Shown piece after piece: positions 7,941-17,001 of a DNA stretch of 64,000 nt. The notes beneath the pieces are model-generated. The model saw only the letters and a list, made by a program, of their open reading frames with translations. It had not been told where the DNA came from and searched no databases. Position 1 is the stretch's first letter. Each line of letters opens with the position of its first letter. The position numbers and the translations under genes were made by a program. The stretch is from Psychrobacillus sp. BL-248-WT-3 (GTDB taxonomy: Bacteria > Bacillota > Bacilli > Bacillales_A > Planococcaceae), in NCBI RefSeq assembly GCF_012843435.1, contig NZ_JABAFC010000001.1, positions 124,001 to 188,000 of the forward strand, written 5' to 3'.

Positions 7941-8453
7941 ATGTACAAGATCTATTTAGTAGGCTTTATGGGGAGCGGTAAGAGCGCTGTCGGAAGAAGG
8001 CTGAGCTACCATTTAAAAATGCCTTACTATGATATGGATAAAGAAATTGTCAAAAAACAGAAAATGTCGATACCTGAAATATTTGAGCAGCACGGTGAGG
8101 CATATTTTAGGAAATTAGAGACGGAGTTTTTGCAAACCTTTCGAAATGAATCTTGTATTATTTCTACGGGTGGTGGTGTAGCCACACTTGAACGGAATAT
8201 TAAAATTATGAGAAATAATGGACTAGTTTTATTTTTAGACGCAACATTCGAAGATATTTGGATGCGTATAAAAACGGATAAAAATAGGCCAATCGTTCAA
8301 AGGAGTACGAAGGAAGAATTACAGCAACTTTATAATACGCGGAGAAGAAGCTACAAAAAGGCTGCTCATATTACTATTAGAACCGAAAACAGGCATATTC
8401 GACAAATAACAGAATACGCAGGATTTCAAGTAAATCGACTCAAAGGCGAATGA
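7941..8453 (+). CDS. aroK: Shikimate kinase
   Basis: Cytoplasmic enzyme of 170 residues phosphorylating shikimate at O3 in the aromatic amino acid pathway. Walker A is GFMGSGKS (residues 8-15), the shikimate-binding DMDKEI is near 32, Arg in YFRKLETEF near 57, the glycine triplet in STGGGVATLE near 78, and the lid DKNRPIV near 113. Usual family length. It lies 14 nt behind comGG and may be read through from the comG operon; the ribosome site is weak. B. subtilis has its shikimate kinase elsewhere. Confidence 0.95.
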   Translation: MYKIYLVGFMGSGKSAVGRRLSYHLKMPYYDMDKEIVKKQKMSIPEIFEQHGEAYFRKLETEFLQTFRNESCIISTGGGVATLERNIKIMRNNGLVLFLDATFEDIWMRIKTDKNRPIVQRSTKEELQQLYNTRRRSYKKAAHITIRTENRHIRQITEYAGFQVNRLKGE

Positions 8454-8507
8454 TTTATCAATTTCTTTAAATATTCGTTCGTCTTTAGATAGTTTTTGTA
8501 AAAATGA

Positions 8508-8536
8508 TTGCGCTCTCTTATGTTCAATGTTAGGAT
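8508..8536 (+). promoter_or_regulatory. Candidate promoter of the glycine riboswitch-gcv operon
   Basis: TTGCGC (8508-8513), 17-nt spacer, TAGGAT (8531-8536), about 40 nt before the first conserved aptamer element. Confidence 0.45.
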
Positions 8537-8574
8537 ATAGACAAAGCTAGTGATATTTCTATATTTAGCGGATG

Positions 8575-8745
8575 ATTATACGGGGAGAGAACGCATCACT
8601 GCGTCGCCGAAGGAGCAAGTAATTATTTATGAATCTCTCAGGCAAATGGACTCGTATAGGACGCAACTCTGGAGAGTGCTTTCAAAGTTAAGTGGAAAGC
8701 CACCAAAGGGGAAAGCCATCTTATGGTAAACTTTCAGGTGCCAGG
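8575..8745 (+). ncRNA. Tandem glycine riboswitch
   Basis: Leader of gcvT with two glycine aptamers in tandem. Aptamer 1 has GGGGAGAGAACGC, then GCGTCGCCGAAGGAGCAAG, ending near CTCTCAGGCAAATGGACTC. Aptamer 2 has ACTCTGGAGAG, CCACCAAAGGGGAAAGCC and TTTCAGGTGCCAGGACAGAG. These are the class hallmark blocks (GCCGAAGGAGCAA, CAGGCAAA, ACTCTGGAGAG, CAGGtgCCAGGACAGA). In B. subtilis, glycine binding turns the gcvT operon on by preventing termination. The 3' end overlaps the first strand of the terminator stem, as expected for a transcriptional switch. Confidence 0.95.
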
Positions 8746-8789
8746 ACAGAGAACCCTTGTTAAGTTAAAGGGGGTTTTCTGTCCTTTTT
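8744..8789 (+). terminator. Riboswitch-controlled terminator before gcvT
   Basis: GGACAGAGAACCC pairs with GGGTTTTCTGTCC across a 15-nt loop and is followed by TTTTTG. The 5' strand is also the end of the second glycine aptamer (GGACAGA), so glycine binding and termination are mutually exclusive. Confidence 0.85.
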
Positions 8790-8856
8790 GTGATTTTTAA
8801 ACCATGTACCTTTAATGCCCTATGCTTTTTCTACCTATTTAAAGGAGGAATTTAAA

Positions 8857-9960
8857 TTGTCAGAACAGTTAAAACGAACGCCGTTGTATGATGTCTATTC
8901 ATCGTATGGAGGAAAAACAATCGATTTTGGTGGCTGGGAATTACCTGTTCAGTTTTCAAGTATTAAGGAAGAGCACGAAGCTGTTCGTACGAAGGCTGGA
9001 TTGTTTGATGTTTCCCATATGGGAGAAATTTTCGTAAGTGGGCCACAAAGTGAAAACTACATACAAGGTTTAGTTACCAATGACATTTCTAAATTAGTTA
9101 ATGGTCAAGCACAGTATAATGTCATGTGTTATAAAGACGGCGGAATTGTTGACGACCTATTGGTTTATAAGCTAGAGGATCAGCATTATTTATTGGTTGT
9201 GAATGCTGGTAATATAGAAAAAGATTTTGAGTGGATGAAAGAAAATCTTATAGATGATGTTGAGTTAAATAATAGCTCTAATGACTATGGACTATTAGCT
9301 TTGCAAGGTCCAAAAGCACAAGAAATTCTTCAAAAGTTAACAACACAGGATTTATCAGAAATTAAATTTTTCCGCTTTAAAGATAAAGTAGAAGTCGCTG
9401 GCAAAGAAGTAATCGTATCAAGAACTGGTTATACGGGAGAAGATGGTTTTGAAATCTATGCATCTAGTAATGATCTAACAGATTTATGGAGCAGCATACT
9501 AGAGGCAGGTAAAGATGAAGGATTACTTCCATGTGGGCTTGGAGCTCGAGACACATTACGCTTTGAAGCTTGCCTACCATTATATGGCCAAGAATTATCT
9601 AAAGATATTACGCCATTAGAAGCAGGGCTTGGATTCGTAGTGAAACTGAATAAAGAGCAGGATTTTAATGGGAAGTCAGTATTGGTAGAACAAAAAGAGA
9701 ATGGTGTTCCGAGAAAGAGTATTGGGATCGAAATGATTGATAAAGGAATTCCACGTACTGGTTATCCAGTATACAAAGATGGAGTTCAAATTGGTTTTGT
9801 TACTACCGGTACGCAATCACCTACATCTAAAAAGAATATCGGTCTAGCTTTAATTGACGCAACATTTGCTGAAATCGGACAGGAACTTGAAATTGAAATA
9901 CGTAACAAACGATTAAAAGCAGTAACTGTAGCTACTCCGTTTTATAAAAGAGAAAAATAA
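8857..9960 (+). CDS. gcvT: Glycine cleavage system T protein (aminomethyltransferase)
   Basis: T protein of 367 residues. It moves the aminomethyl group from lipoyl-GcvH to tetrahydrofolate, giving methylene-THF and ammonia. Motifs: [12 protein letters not shown] near 20, [30 protein letters not shown] with the catalytic Asp near 97, [14 protein letters not shown] near 190, and [13 protein letters not shown] near 225. Start is TTG at 8857, 7 nt behind AGGAGG; the longer frame from 8815 lies in the riboswitch leader. First gene of gcvT-gcvPA-gcvPB; gcvH is not in the window, as usual for Bacillales. Confidence 0.95.
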   Translation: MSEQLKRTPLYDVYSSYGGKTIDFGGWELPVQFSSIKEEHEAVRTKAGLFDVSHMGEIFVSGPQSENYIQGLVTNDISKLVNGQAQYNVMCYKDGGIVDDLLVYKLEDQHYLLVVNAGNIEKDFEWMKENLIDDVELNNSSNDYGLLALQGPKAQEILQKLTTQDLSEIKFFRFKDKVEVAGKEVIVSRTGYTGEDGFEIYASSNDLTDLWSSILEAGKDEGLLPCGLGARDTLRFEACLPLYGQELSKDITPLEAGLGFVVKLNKEQDFNGKSVLVEQKENGVPRKSIGIEMIDKGIPRTGYPVYKDGVQIGFVTTGTQSPTSKKNIGLALIDATFAEIGQELEIEIRNKRLKAVTVATPFYKREK

Positions 9961-9984
9961 GACAAAGAAAGAGGTTGTCCATTG

Positions 9985-11334
9985 ATGAAGCAGCATCGTT
10001 ATTTACCAATGACTGAACAAGATCAAAAAGAAATGTTAGACGTAATCGGCATTTCTTCTATTGATGAATTGTTTGCAGATATCCCAGAAAAGGTTCGTTT
10101 TAAAGGGGAATATAATATTAAACCTGCTAAAGCAGAATCTGCTCTTCTTAAGGAATTAAGCCAGCTAGCTGCTAAAAATGCAGATAGTAGACAATATGCT
10201 TCTTTCTTAGGTGCTGGAGTATATGATCATTTCAAGCCTATCATTGTGGATCATGTTATTTCACGTTCTGAATTTTATACAGCTTATACACCATATCAAC
10301 CCGAGATTTCTCAAGGGGAGCTTCAAGCTATTTTTGAATTCCAAACGATGATTTGCGAATTGACTGGAATGGATCTTGCAAACTCCTCTATGTATGACGG
10401 TGGTACTGCGCTTGCTGAAGCGGGTAACCTTGCAGCAGGTCACACAAAGCGCAAGAAGTTAGTTGTTTCTGAGGCAATCCATCCGGAGTATATTGATGTA
10501 GTGAAGGTTTATGCAAAGGGTCAAAATGTAGATGTAGTTACTGTACCGATGAAAGATGGGGTTACAGACTTAGTTAAGCTAGAAGAAGCAGTCGATGAGG
10601 ATACAGCAGCAGTTATGGTTCAATATCCTAACTTCTTCGGTCAAATTGAAGACCTAGCAAAAATTGAACAAGTAACACATGAGAAAAAAGCGTTGTTCGT
10701 TGTTTCAGCTAATCCTCTTGCATTAGGTGCTTTAACACCACCTGGTAAGTTTGGTGCGGATATTACAGTTGGGGATGCTCAGCCTTTTGGTATTGCGGAA
10801 GCATTTGGTGGACCACATTGTGGTTACTTCGCGGTAACTTCTAAGCTGATGCGTAAGGTCCCTGGTCGTCTTGTTGGAGAAACAACAGATGAGGAAGGTC
10901 GCCGTGGTTTTGTGTTAACACTACAAGCGCGTGAACAGCACATTCGTCGTGACAAAGCTACTTCTAATATCTGTTCTAACCAAGCATTAAATGCACTTGC
11001 TGCATCTGTAGCGATGACGGCACTTGGTAAAAAAGGTGTAAAAGAAATGGCTATTCAAAATATAACGAAGACTCACTATGCAAAGCTAGCATTTGAAAAA
11101 GCTGGTTTTGAAGTACCTTTCCAAGGAGCTCATTTTAATGAAATCGTCGTGAAAGTGAATGGCTCAGTAGCTAATGCAAATAGTAAGCTTTTAGAAAAAG
11201 GTATAATTGGTGGATTTGATTTGGGTCGTATTAACTCGGATCTGAAAAACCACGTATTAATCGCAGTAACAGAACAACGCACTAAAGAAGAAATAGATGC
11301 ACTCGTGCAAGAAATGGGGGCTCTTTATGCATAA
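9985..11334 (+). CDS. gcvPA: Glycine dehydrogenase (decarboxylating) subunit 1
   Basis: N-terminal half of P protein (449 residues), which with GcvPB forms the PLP-dependent glycine decarboxylase. Firmicutes split P into two subunits. Visible are [36 protein letters not shown] and the GRLVGET segment of the family. This half lacks the PLP lysine. ATG at 9985 is preferred to the adjacent TTG at 9982; both sit behind AAAGAGGTTG. It overlaps gcvPB by 8 nt. Confidence 0.95.
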   Translation: MKQHRYLPMTEQDQKEMLDVIGISSIDELFADIPEKVRFKGEYNIKPAKAESALLKELSQLAAKNADSRQYASFLGAGVYDHFKPIIVDHVISRSEFYTAYTPYQPEISQGELQAIFEFQTMICELTGMDLANSSMYDGGTALAEAGNLAAGHTKRKKLVVSEAIHPEYIDVVKVYAKGQNVDVVTVPMKDGVTDLVKLEEAVDEDTAAVMVQYPNFFGQIEDLAKIEQVTHEKKALFVVSANPLALGALTPPGKFGADITVGDAQPFGIAEAFGGPHCGYFAVTSKLMRKVPGRLVGETTDEEGRRGFVLTLQAREQHIRRDKATSNICSNQALNALAASVAMTALGKKGVKEMAIQNITKTHYAKLAFEKAGFEVPFQGAHFNEIVVKVNGSVANANSKLLEKGIIGGFDLGRINSDLKNHVLIAVTEQRTKEEIDALVQEMGALYA

Positions 11335-12787
11335 GGACAATCAACCACTAATTTTTGAAATAACAAAAGAAGGTCGAGTAGGATATAGCCTACCGGAGCT
11401 AGATGTTCCAGAAGTAGATTTGTCATCCATATTGCCTGCAGGAATGTTACGTGAAGAAGAGGCAGAGCTTCCAGAAGTATCTGAGCTTGACATTATGCGT
11501 CACTATACAGCTTTATCTAACAGAAACCATGGTGTGGATACAGGATTCTATCCACTTGGTTCTTGTACAATGAAATACAATCCCAAAATTAATGAATCTG
11601 TTGCAAGATTCCCTGGATTTGCAAACATTCACCCACTTCAAGAAGAGTCAACTGTTCAAGGTGCAATGGAACTGTTATATGAACTACAAACATCTCTAGT
11701 TGAAATAACTGGTATGGATGAGGTTACACTTCAACCAGCAGCTGGTGCCCACGGTGAGTGGACAGCGCTGATGATGATTCGTGCTTTCCATGAATCAAAT
11801 GGGGACACACAGCGTACGAAGGTAATTGTACCTGACTCTGCGCATGGTACAAATCCAGCATCTGCAACAGTAGCAGGGTTTGAAACTATTACTGTTAAGT
11901 CTAATGAGGACGGCTTAGTAGACTTAGAGGATCTACGTCGTGTTGCTGGGCCAGATACAGCTGCCTTGATGCTTACTAACCCTAACACGTTAGGTTTATT
12001 TGAAGAACATATCCTAGAGCTAGCAGAAATCATTCACGGGGTAGGCGGTAAGCTTTATTACGATGGTGCCAACTTAAATGCCGTTATGTCTAAAGCGCGA
12101 CCTGGAGATATGGGCTTTGACTGTGTTCATTTAAACTTGCATAAGACGTTTACTGGCCCTCATGGTGGTGGAGGTCCGGGCTCTGGACCAGTTGGAGTGA
12201 AAGCGGATCTGATTCCTTTCCTTCCAAGTCCAGTTCTTGTAAAAGAAGATAACAAATATACGTTTGACTATAACCGTCCACAATCTATTGGCCGAGTGAA
12301 ACCGTTCTACGGTAACTTTGGTATCAATGTGCGTGCGTACACATATATTCGTTCTATGGGTCCAGATGGTCTAAAGGCAGTAACAGAATACGCTGTGTTA
12401 AATGCTAACTATATGATGAGACGCTTGGAAGCTTATTACGACCTTCCATACAACCGTCATTGTAAGCATGAATTCGTATTAAGTGGACGTCGTCAGAAGA
12501 AATTAGGCGTTCGTACATTAGATATGGCTAAGCGTCTGTTAGACTTTGGTTATCATCCACCAACAATCTACTTCCCATTGAACGTAGAAGAAGGCATGAT
12601 GATTGAGCCGACTGAAACAGAATCCAAAGAAACGTTAGATGCATTCTGTGATGCAATGATTCAAATTGCTAAAGAGGTTGAAGAAAACCCAGAAATCGTT
12701 CAAAATGCACCACATACAACCGTGATCAATCGTTTAGACGAAACAAAAGCTGCACGTAAGCCAGTACTTCGATACACTAAAGCATAA
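11327..12787 (+). CDS. gcvPB: Glycine dehydrogenase (decarboxylating) subunit 2
   Basis: PLP-carrying half of P protein (486 residues). The Schiff-base Lys lies in [18 protein letters not shown] near residue 273; other motifs are [13 protein letters not shown] near 74, [11 protein letters not shown] and [11 protein letters not shown]. The ATG at 11327 overlaps the gcvPA stop and follows ATGGGGG within gcvPA, so the longer frame from 11297 is not needed. Translation is probably coupled to gcvPA. A strong terminator follows. Confidence 0.95.
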   Translation: MHKDNQPLIFEITKEGRVGYSLPELDVPEVDLSSILPAGMLREEEAELPEVSELDIMRHYTALSNRNHGVDTGFYPLGSCTMKYNPKINESVARFPGFANIHPLQEESTVQGAMELLYELQTSLVEITGMDEVTLQPAAGAHGEWTALMMIRAFHESNGDTQRTKVIVPDSAHGTNPASATVAGFETITVKSNEDGLVDLEDLRRVAGPDTAALMLTNPNTLGLFEEHILELAEIIHGVGGKLYYDGANLNAVMSKARPGDMGFDCVHLNLHKTFTGPHGGGGPGSGPVGVKADLIPFLPSPVLVKEDNKYTFDYNRPQSIGRVKPFYGNFGINVRAYTYIRSMGPDGLKAVTEYAVLNANYMMRRLEAYYDLPYNRHCKHEFVLSGRRQKKLGVRTLDMAKRLLDFGYHPPTIYFPLNVEEGMMIEPTETESKETLDAFCDAMIQIAKEVEENPEIVQNAPHTTVINRLDETKAARKPVLRYTKA

Positions 12788-12789
12788 TG

Positions 12790-12823
12790 AAAAGTGCGAT
12801 CCTTAAGGGTCGCACTTTTTTTT
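12790..12823 (+). terminator. Terminator of the gcv operon
   Basis: AAAAGTGCGA-tCC / GGg-TCGCACTTTT stem with TTAA loop, then a run of eight T. Confidence 0.9.
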
Positions 12824-12896
12824 ACGTTTTTAATGAAATACGAATGAAAAATAAAGAAACGGTTACTTTCATATGCTTTCTAACAATTTAAAATAA

Positions 12897-13030
12897 ACCG
12901 GTTATAAATTTATGTGAACGGTGATAAATCTCCACGAACGGTCATAAATTCACCTGAACGGTCATAAATCTATTCGAACGATTATAAAAGTTAATTGAAC
13001 GGTCATAAATCTTCATTAGCGGTTATAAAT
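12897..13030. repeat. Array of seven 13-bp cores spaced every 20 bp
   Basis: The core AACGGTnATAAAT begins at 12897, 12917, 12937, 12957, 12977, 12998 and 13018. Each core is followed by a 7- or 8-nt spacer that differs from unit to unit. The first copy is ACCGGTTATAAAT, the fifth AACGATTATAAAA and the last AGCGGTTATAAAT. A weaker copy (AACGGTTACTTTC) starts near 12858, two periods upstream. Constant core with unrelated spacers argues against simple slippage and for selection on the core, or for decay around it. It lies between the gcv terminator and the SUFU-domain gene. Confidence 0.85.
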
Positions 13031-13123
13031 ATATGTTTTCCGCACTTCATTCTTTTTTTGAAACTAATTCACTATTTTTTTCGTACCAATAATAAAAGTT
13101 AAAGGCGAAAGGAAGATATAATC

Positions 13124-13783
13124 ATGAACCTAGAAGAGTATAAAAAGCGAGCGGCAGCGCAAGAGGATTGGTCACCAGGATGGGATGCAATCGATAGAGT
13201 TTTTGAGGAGCTTTATCCAAACCAAGAACCTGCTCATTTTGGGACAGACCTACATGCTCGGGCTTGGTTAGGTGGGGATCAATATATTGATGGATATAGT
13301 ATTTATCAGTCACCTAATGGGTACAAGCATATGGTGACTTATGGGATGACCGACTTGTATGTGAATGATCAATCGTTCGGTGGTAAATGGAGTGGCTGGG
13401 GATATGAAATGACGATTAAATTGGCAGAGGAAAATGTAGAGGATTGTTTATGGGCAGTATCCATGCTTTCTAATCTTGCCAGCTATACATATACGCAGAA
13501 AAAACCTTTTGAGCCATTTCAGTATGTTGCTGGTAATGGGGGTTCCATCCATATTGGAGTAGACTCTGCGATTACAGCGTTGCTTGTTATAGATGATCCA
13601 GAGCTTACAGGGATAGATAGTGTACATGGTAGAGTTGACTTTCTTCAAGTGGTTGGAATCACCCAAAGGGAATTAGAATTATTAATAGAGGATCCAAGTA
13701 ACGTCGTGCTTCTTTCGGAGAGAATGAAAAAAGATAACCCTTACTTCATTACTGATATGAAAAGAACAAAGTCGTATATTTGA
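13124..13783 (+). CDS. SUFU (suppressor of fused) domain protein
   Basis: Protein of 219 residues belonging to the bacterial suppressor-of-fused family. Typical features are the N-terminal GWDAIDRVFEELYP, PAHFGT, DGYSIYQSPNGYKHMVTYG, GWGYEMTIKL and the late segment VDFLQVVGITQREL followed by a Leu-rich end. No signal peptide or membrane segment, so cytoplasmic. Bacterial SUFU proteins are known or predicted as immunity proteins in polymorphic toxin systems and as stand-alone proteins; no toxin gene is seen next to this one. The start follows AAAGGCGAAAGGAAG. The gene has no clear partner. Confidence 0.85.
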   Translation: MNLEEYKKRAAAQEDWSPGWDAIDRVFEELYPNQEPAHFGTDLHARAWLGGDQYIDGYSIYQSPNGYKHMVTYGMTDLYVNDQSFGGKWSGWGYEMTIKLAEENVEDCLWAVSMLSNLASYTYTQKKPFEPFQYVAGNGGSIHIGVDSAITALLVIDDPELTGIDSVHGRVDFLQVVGITQRELELLIEDPSNVVLLSERMKKDNPYFITDMKRTKSYI

Positions 13784-13840
13784 TATACCGAGTCAACTAT
13801 AAAAGTAGCAATTTACCATTAAATTTCTTTAGAGGTAAGA

Positions 13841-13945
13841 GAGGATTCTAGTGGGATGAGAATGTTAAGTGCTACAGCCTTACGAGCGACAACGACTGGT
13901 CGTGTTTTATCAGTTAACCACCGGAATTGCATCCTCCAATATCAA
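13841..13945. repeat. Decayed copy of a Bacillales intergenic repeat (third copy in window)
   Basis: The stretch ends ACCGGAATTGCATCCTCCAA, which resembles the 3' end of the palindromic element also present near 28026 and 38145 (GGAGTCGC...CTCC...AATC). Its 5' part AGGATTCTAGTGGGATGAG is a degraded version of the GGACGCTTTCCGCGGG end. Assignment is tentative. Confidence 0.35.
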
Positions 13946-14062
13946 AGAGGAAAAAGATAATTTATGAATAAAAACAAATATTTAACATTTTTGAAACTTT
14001 TACCTAAATAGGTTCATATACCCTTATAGAGCGATAGAAGAGGTCTACCTAGGGGGAACAAT

Positions 14063-16018
14063 ATGTACAGATGGATTAATTTATTAGGTAAATTTCTTTT
14101 AGGTATTATTGGGATTGTTTTAATTAGCTGCGTTCCCATCGTCTTGTTTCAAGTAGGTAGCCTCTTTGACTTTTCTTTCTATTTACGAACAATTTTTGAG
14201 GTATGTAAAAGCTTGTTTTTACCGTCTGAATGGCATCTTAGCTATCTAGTAATGCAAACAATGGAGATTATTCCGATTAGCATATCGGAATATCTGAAGG
14301 GTCCTTATTTGTATTCGATGACTATATTGATAGTCTCTTTGTTGTTTTCCTTGTTTTTTTCATTTATATTGGCTATTTTTACGACTATTTCAAATGGTCC
14401 TGTCCAAAAGCTTTTACTACAATTTGCAAATATACTAACTGCGATTCCTGATTTTGCATACATATTTCTTATCCAACTAGCCGTAGTACAACTGTATACG
14501 ATGACAGGTTTACGAATTCTTTCTTTTTATAGCTTAGGGGGAGAGAGGGTTTATGCGGCTCCTGTCATTTGCCTATCGGTGATACCAGCCATTTTGTTTT
14601 ATAAATTATTGGTGCTTTTATTTAAACAAGAGCTGGACCAGCCATATGTAGAGCTTGCTAGATCCAAGGGGCTTTCTAATGTCGAGGTGCTTATTAAGCA
14701 CTGTACCCGTAATGTTCTGCAGAGTGTCTTCTTTCAATCAAAATCAATCGTCTGGCTCACATTGTCCTCCTTGTTCATATTAGAGTATCTTTTTGGGATA
14801 GAAGGGATTCTACACTATTTAACGAATGATTTTAGTCCAAAGGGTATTACTTTCATCTTACTATCGATATTCATACCATTTTTTCTATTCTATTCGATTG
14901 TTGAGAATCTGGTTAAACGGGGTCGACTGGAAAAAAGCGTTATGTTTGAAGGGTTGCGAGTTCCGCTCATAGATCGACTTCAGTGGAAAGCAATTTTTCG
15001 ATATAAAACTAAGGCACATACACGGAGATTCAATATTTTCTCAAGACAACGTGTAAATATAACAATTCCTGCGTTAATAATTGTTGGACTATTCAGTGTG
15101 TCCGTCGCCTATTATTTTATCTTTCATGACGATGTAGAGCAGGTAAATTTTTTATATGACGATAACGGTAGCCTTATAGGAAGGCCACCACTGCCTCCAT
15201 CTACTAGTATTATTTTTGGTACAGATCCATATGGATATTCAATTCTTCAGCAACTGCTTGTTGGAACAAAATATACAATTGGTATGACTGTATTAATTGC
15301 TACGATCAGAGTAGGCGGAGGATATTTACTAGGAATTCTATATGCATTCTTTTTGAACGAAAGATGGAGAAAGGTAATAAATAGTATCTCCGATGGTATG
15401 CACTTTTTACCATTAACATTATTAATGTTTATTTTACTTTTACCAATTTTAACCATTTTAACAAGTGGATTAGAAACAAGCTTAGGAGAAAGGCTTTTTA
15501 TCCAAGCTTTGATCATGTCCGTGTTAGTCCTTCCCATAACTACTAGTCTTATAGGGAATGAAATGAATGAGGCAATAAAAAAAGAATATGTGCAAAGTTC
15601 AGCTGTAATGGGCGGGTCATTAATATGGGTTATTCTGAAGCATATCAACCCCCAAATAGGAAGAAAACTTTGGTTATATTGGTCTCAGCATGTAGTACAA
15701 GTACTTCAAACATTAGTACATTTAGGGGTTTTATCTATTTTTGTCGGAGGAGCGATAAGCTTTCCAGATAGTGCGAGACTTTCTCCAGTCATTTACGAAT
15801 TATCTGGAATGATATCTATTGCAAAGGAAGTATTTTTAACGAGACAACTATGGCTGATTCTACCACCATTAGCTATATTTATGCTTCTTATCTTTTGCTT
15901 TCAGAAGATAGCAGAGGGCTTCACAGAAAAAGAAATGCAGTTAGGTATACAAAAGAAACGGCGGGAGTTTAAATGGCTTTATATTACAAGGAAGATGGGG
16001 AACAAAATGAACAAATAA
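14063..16018 (+). CDS. Fused two-domain ABC permease (OppB-OppC type)
   Basis: Polytopic membrane protein of 651 residues that joins two ABC permease domains normally made by separate genes. The N-half has a helix at 10-30 and a core domain from about 85 to 300 with the EAA-loop ARSKGLSNVEVLIKHCTRN. After a basic linker (about 300-340), a new start-like helix (345-365) leads to the motif PPSTSIIFGTDPYGYSIL, typical of OppC/DppC, then a second core domain with EAA-like VQSSAVMGGSLIWVILKHIN near 510. Together this looks like a complete dipeptide/oligopeptide or nickel-type channel in one chain. No ATPase or binding-protein gene is adjacent. Start ATG follows GGGGGAAC. The last 46 nt overlap the hydrolase gene. 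Substrate cannot be predicted. Confidence 0.8.
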   Translation: MYRWINLLGKFLLGIIGIVLISCVPIVLFQVGSLFDFSFYLRTIFEVCKSLFLPSEWHLSYLVMQTMEIIPISISEYLKGPYLYSMTILIVSLLFSLFFSFILAIFTTISNGPVQKLLLQFANILTAIPDFAYIFLIQLAVVQLYTMTGLRILSFYSLGGERVYAAPVICLSVIPAILFYKLLVLLFKQELDQPYVELARSKGLSNVEVLIKHCTRNVLQSVFFQSKSIVWLTLSSLFILEYLFGIEGILHYLTNDFSPKGITFILLSIFIPFFLFYSIVENLVKRGRLEKSVMFEGLRVPLIDRLQWKAIFRYKTKAHTRRFNIFSRQRVNITIPALIIVGLFSVSVAYYFIFHDDVEQVNFLYDDNGSLIGRPPLPPSTSIIFGTDPYGYSILQQLLVGTKYTIGMTVLIATIRVGGGYLLGILYAFFLNERWRKVINSISDGMHFLPLTLLMFILLLPILTILTSGLETSLGERLFIQALIMSVLVLPITTSLIGNEMNEAIKKEYVQSSAVMGGSLIWVILKHINPQIGRKLWLYWSQHVVQVLQTLVHLGVLSIFVGGAISFPDSARLSPVIYELSGMISIAKEVFLTRQLWLILPPLAIFMLLIFCFQKIAEGFTEKEMQLGIQKKRREFKWLYITRKMGNKMNK

Positions 16019-16761
16019 TACTCTTTCTACATGGCGGAGGAGTAGGAGGCTGGATGTGGGACGAACAGGTACAGTACTTTAAAGGAAAATATCATTGTAT
16101 AGTACCTGATCTCCCAGGTCATGGTCGTAGTAGGGAGACTTATTTTGTCTCTATTAAAGATTGCGCATTTCAGCTTATACACTTACTTGAGGAAAAAAAA
16201 GAAGATAAAAAGATAATAGTCGTGGGATTTTCACTTGGTGCTCAAATTGCTATTCAGATGCTTAGTCAGTCTCTCGATTTAATCGATTATGCAATGATTA
16301 ACAGTGCTCTCGTAAGAAAAGTACCATTTGGAAAGGAAATGGTTAAACCTACTATAAAGTTAACATATCCTTTGATAAAATATAGATTCTTTTCCAAGCT
16401 ACAAGCTAAACAATTGTATATTGGTCCAAACCTTTTTGAAAAGTACTTTAAAGATAGCAATCGAATGTCTTTAGATACATTAACAATGGTTCTAGAAGAG
16501 AATATGTCTTTTCAAGTACCAGATTCCTATGCTGACGTAAAAGCAGACCTTTTAATAACAGTAGGCGAGAAAGAAAGAAAAGTGATGAAAAGCTCAGCAA
16601 TTGACCTTTTAAGCAAACAAGACAGAGCTCAGGGAATTACGATCACTGGTATTGGTCATGGTATTCCAATAGCTGCTCCAGATTTTTTTAATGATATATT
16701 AGAAAACTGGTTAGAAGGTGCAGGACTACTTCTGAACACTAAAGTAATTCCGAAATGCTGA
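15973..16761 (+). CDS. Alpha/beta-fold hydrolase
   Basis: Serine-hydrolase-like protein of 262 residues. Oxyanion motif LFLHGGGVGGWMWDEQ near residues 17-32, DLPGHGRS near 48, nucleophile elbow GFSLGAQ near 83, and catalytic His in GIGHGIP near 228; an acidic residue in VGEKERK is the likely third member. No signal peptide. The frame begins inside the permease gene, with GGGAG a few nt upstream of the ATG, so translation is probably coupled. It could be an esterase or peptidase acting on what the permease imports; that is inference. Confidence 0.8.
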   Translation: MALYYKEDGEQNEQIILFLHGGGVGGWMWDEQVQYFKGKYHCIVPDLPGHGRSRETYFVSIKDCAFQLIHLLEEKKEDKKIIVVGFSLGAQIAIQMLSQSLDLIDYAMINSALVRKVPFGKEMVKPTIKLTYPLIKYRFFSKLQAKQLYIGPNLFEKYFKDSNRMSLDTLTMVLEENMSFQVPDSYADVKADLLITVGEKERKVMKSSAIDLLSKQDRAQGITITGIGHGIPIAAPDFFNDILENWLEGAGLLLNTKVIPKC

Positions 16762-16964
16762 ACTAATAATGGAGCTTCTTTAACCAGAAATTACGTAGTC
16801 TTGTAAGAAGAATGCTGTTAGCATGCTTTTTTGCATCCCAACTACTATTCAGAATTCTTATGAACGCAAAATTCTTCTAATATTATAGAAGAAACTCAAT
16901 ATTTATTGAAGTTAAAATTTAATTGTCGTATGCTTTTTACCTTAAATGTTATCTAAAAAAATAT

Positions 16965-16993
16965 AACACTCCCTTTTTAGTGTTGGGAGTGTT
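16965..16993. terminator. Bidirectional terminator between hydrolase and AAA ATPase genes
   Basis: AACACTCCC / GGGAGTGTT stem with an 11-nt loop; on the minus strand it is followed by ATATTTTTTT. It lies between convergent genes. Confidence 0.75.
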
Positions 16994-17001
16994 TTACTTT
17001 T

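Noticed and set aside
12888-13030. CRISPR array
   Set aside because: Cores are 13 bp and spacers 7-8 bp, far below CRISPR dimensions, and no cas gene is present.
13972-14010. Short ORF MNKNKYLTFLKLLPK before the permease gene
   Set aside because: Only 15 codons and no Shine-Dalgarno; probably chance.
15247-15648. Minus-strand ORF of 133 codons inside the permease gene
   Set aside because: Antisense shadow; the permease motifs are on the plus strand.
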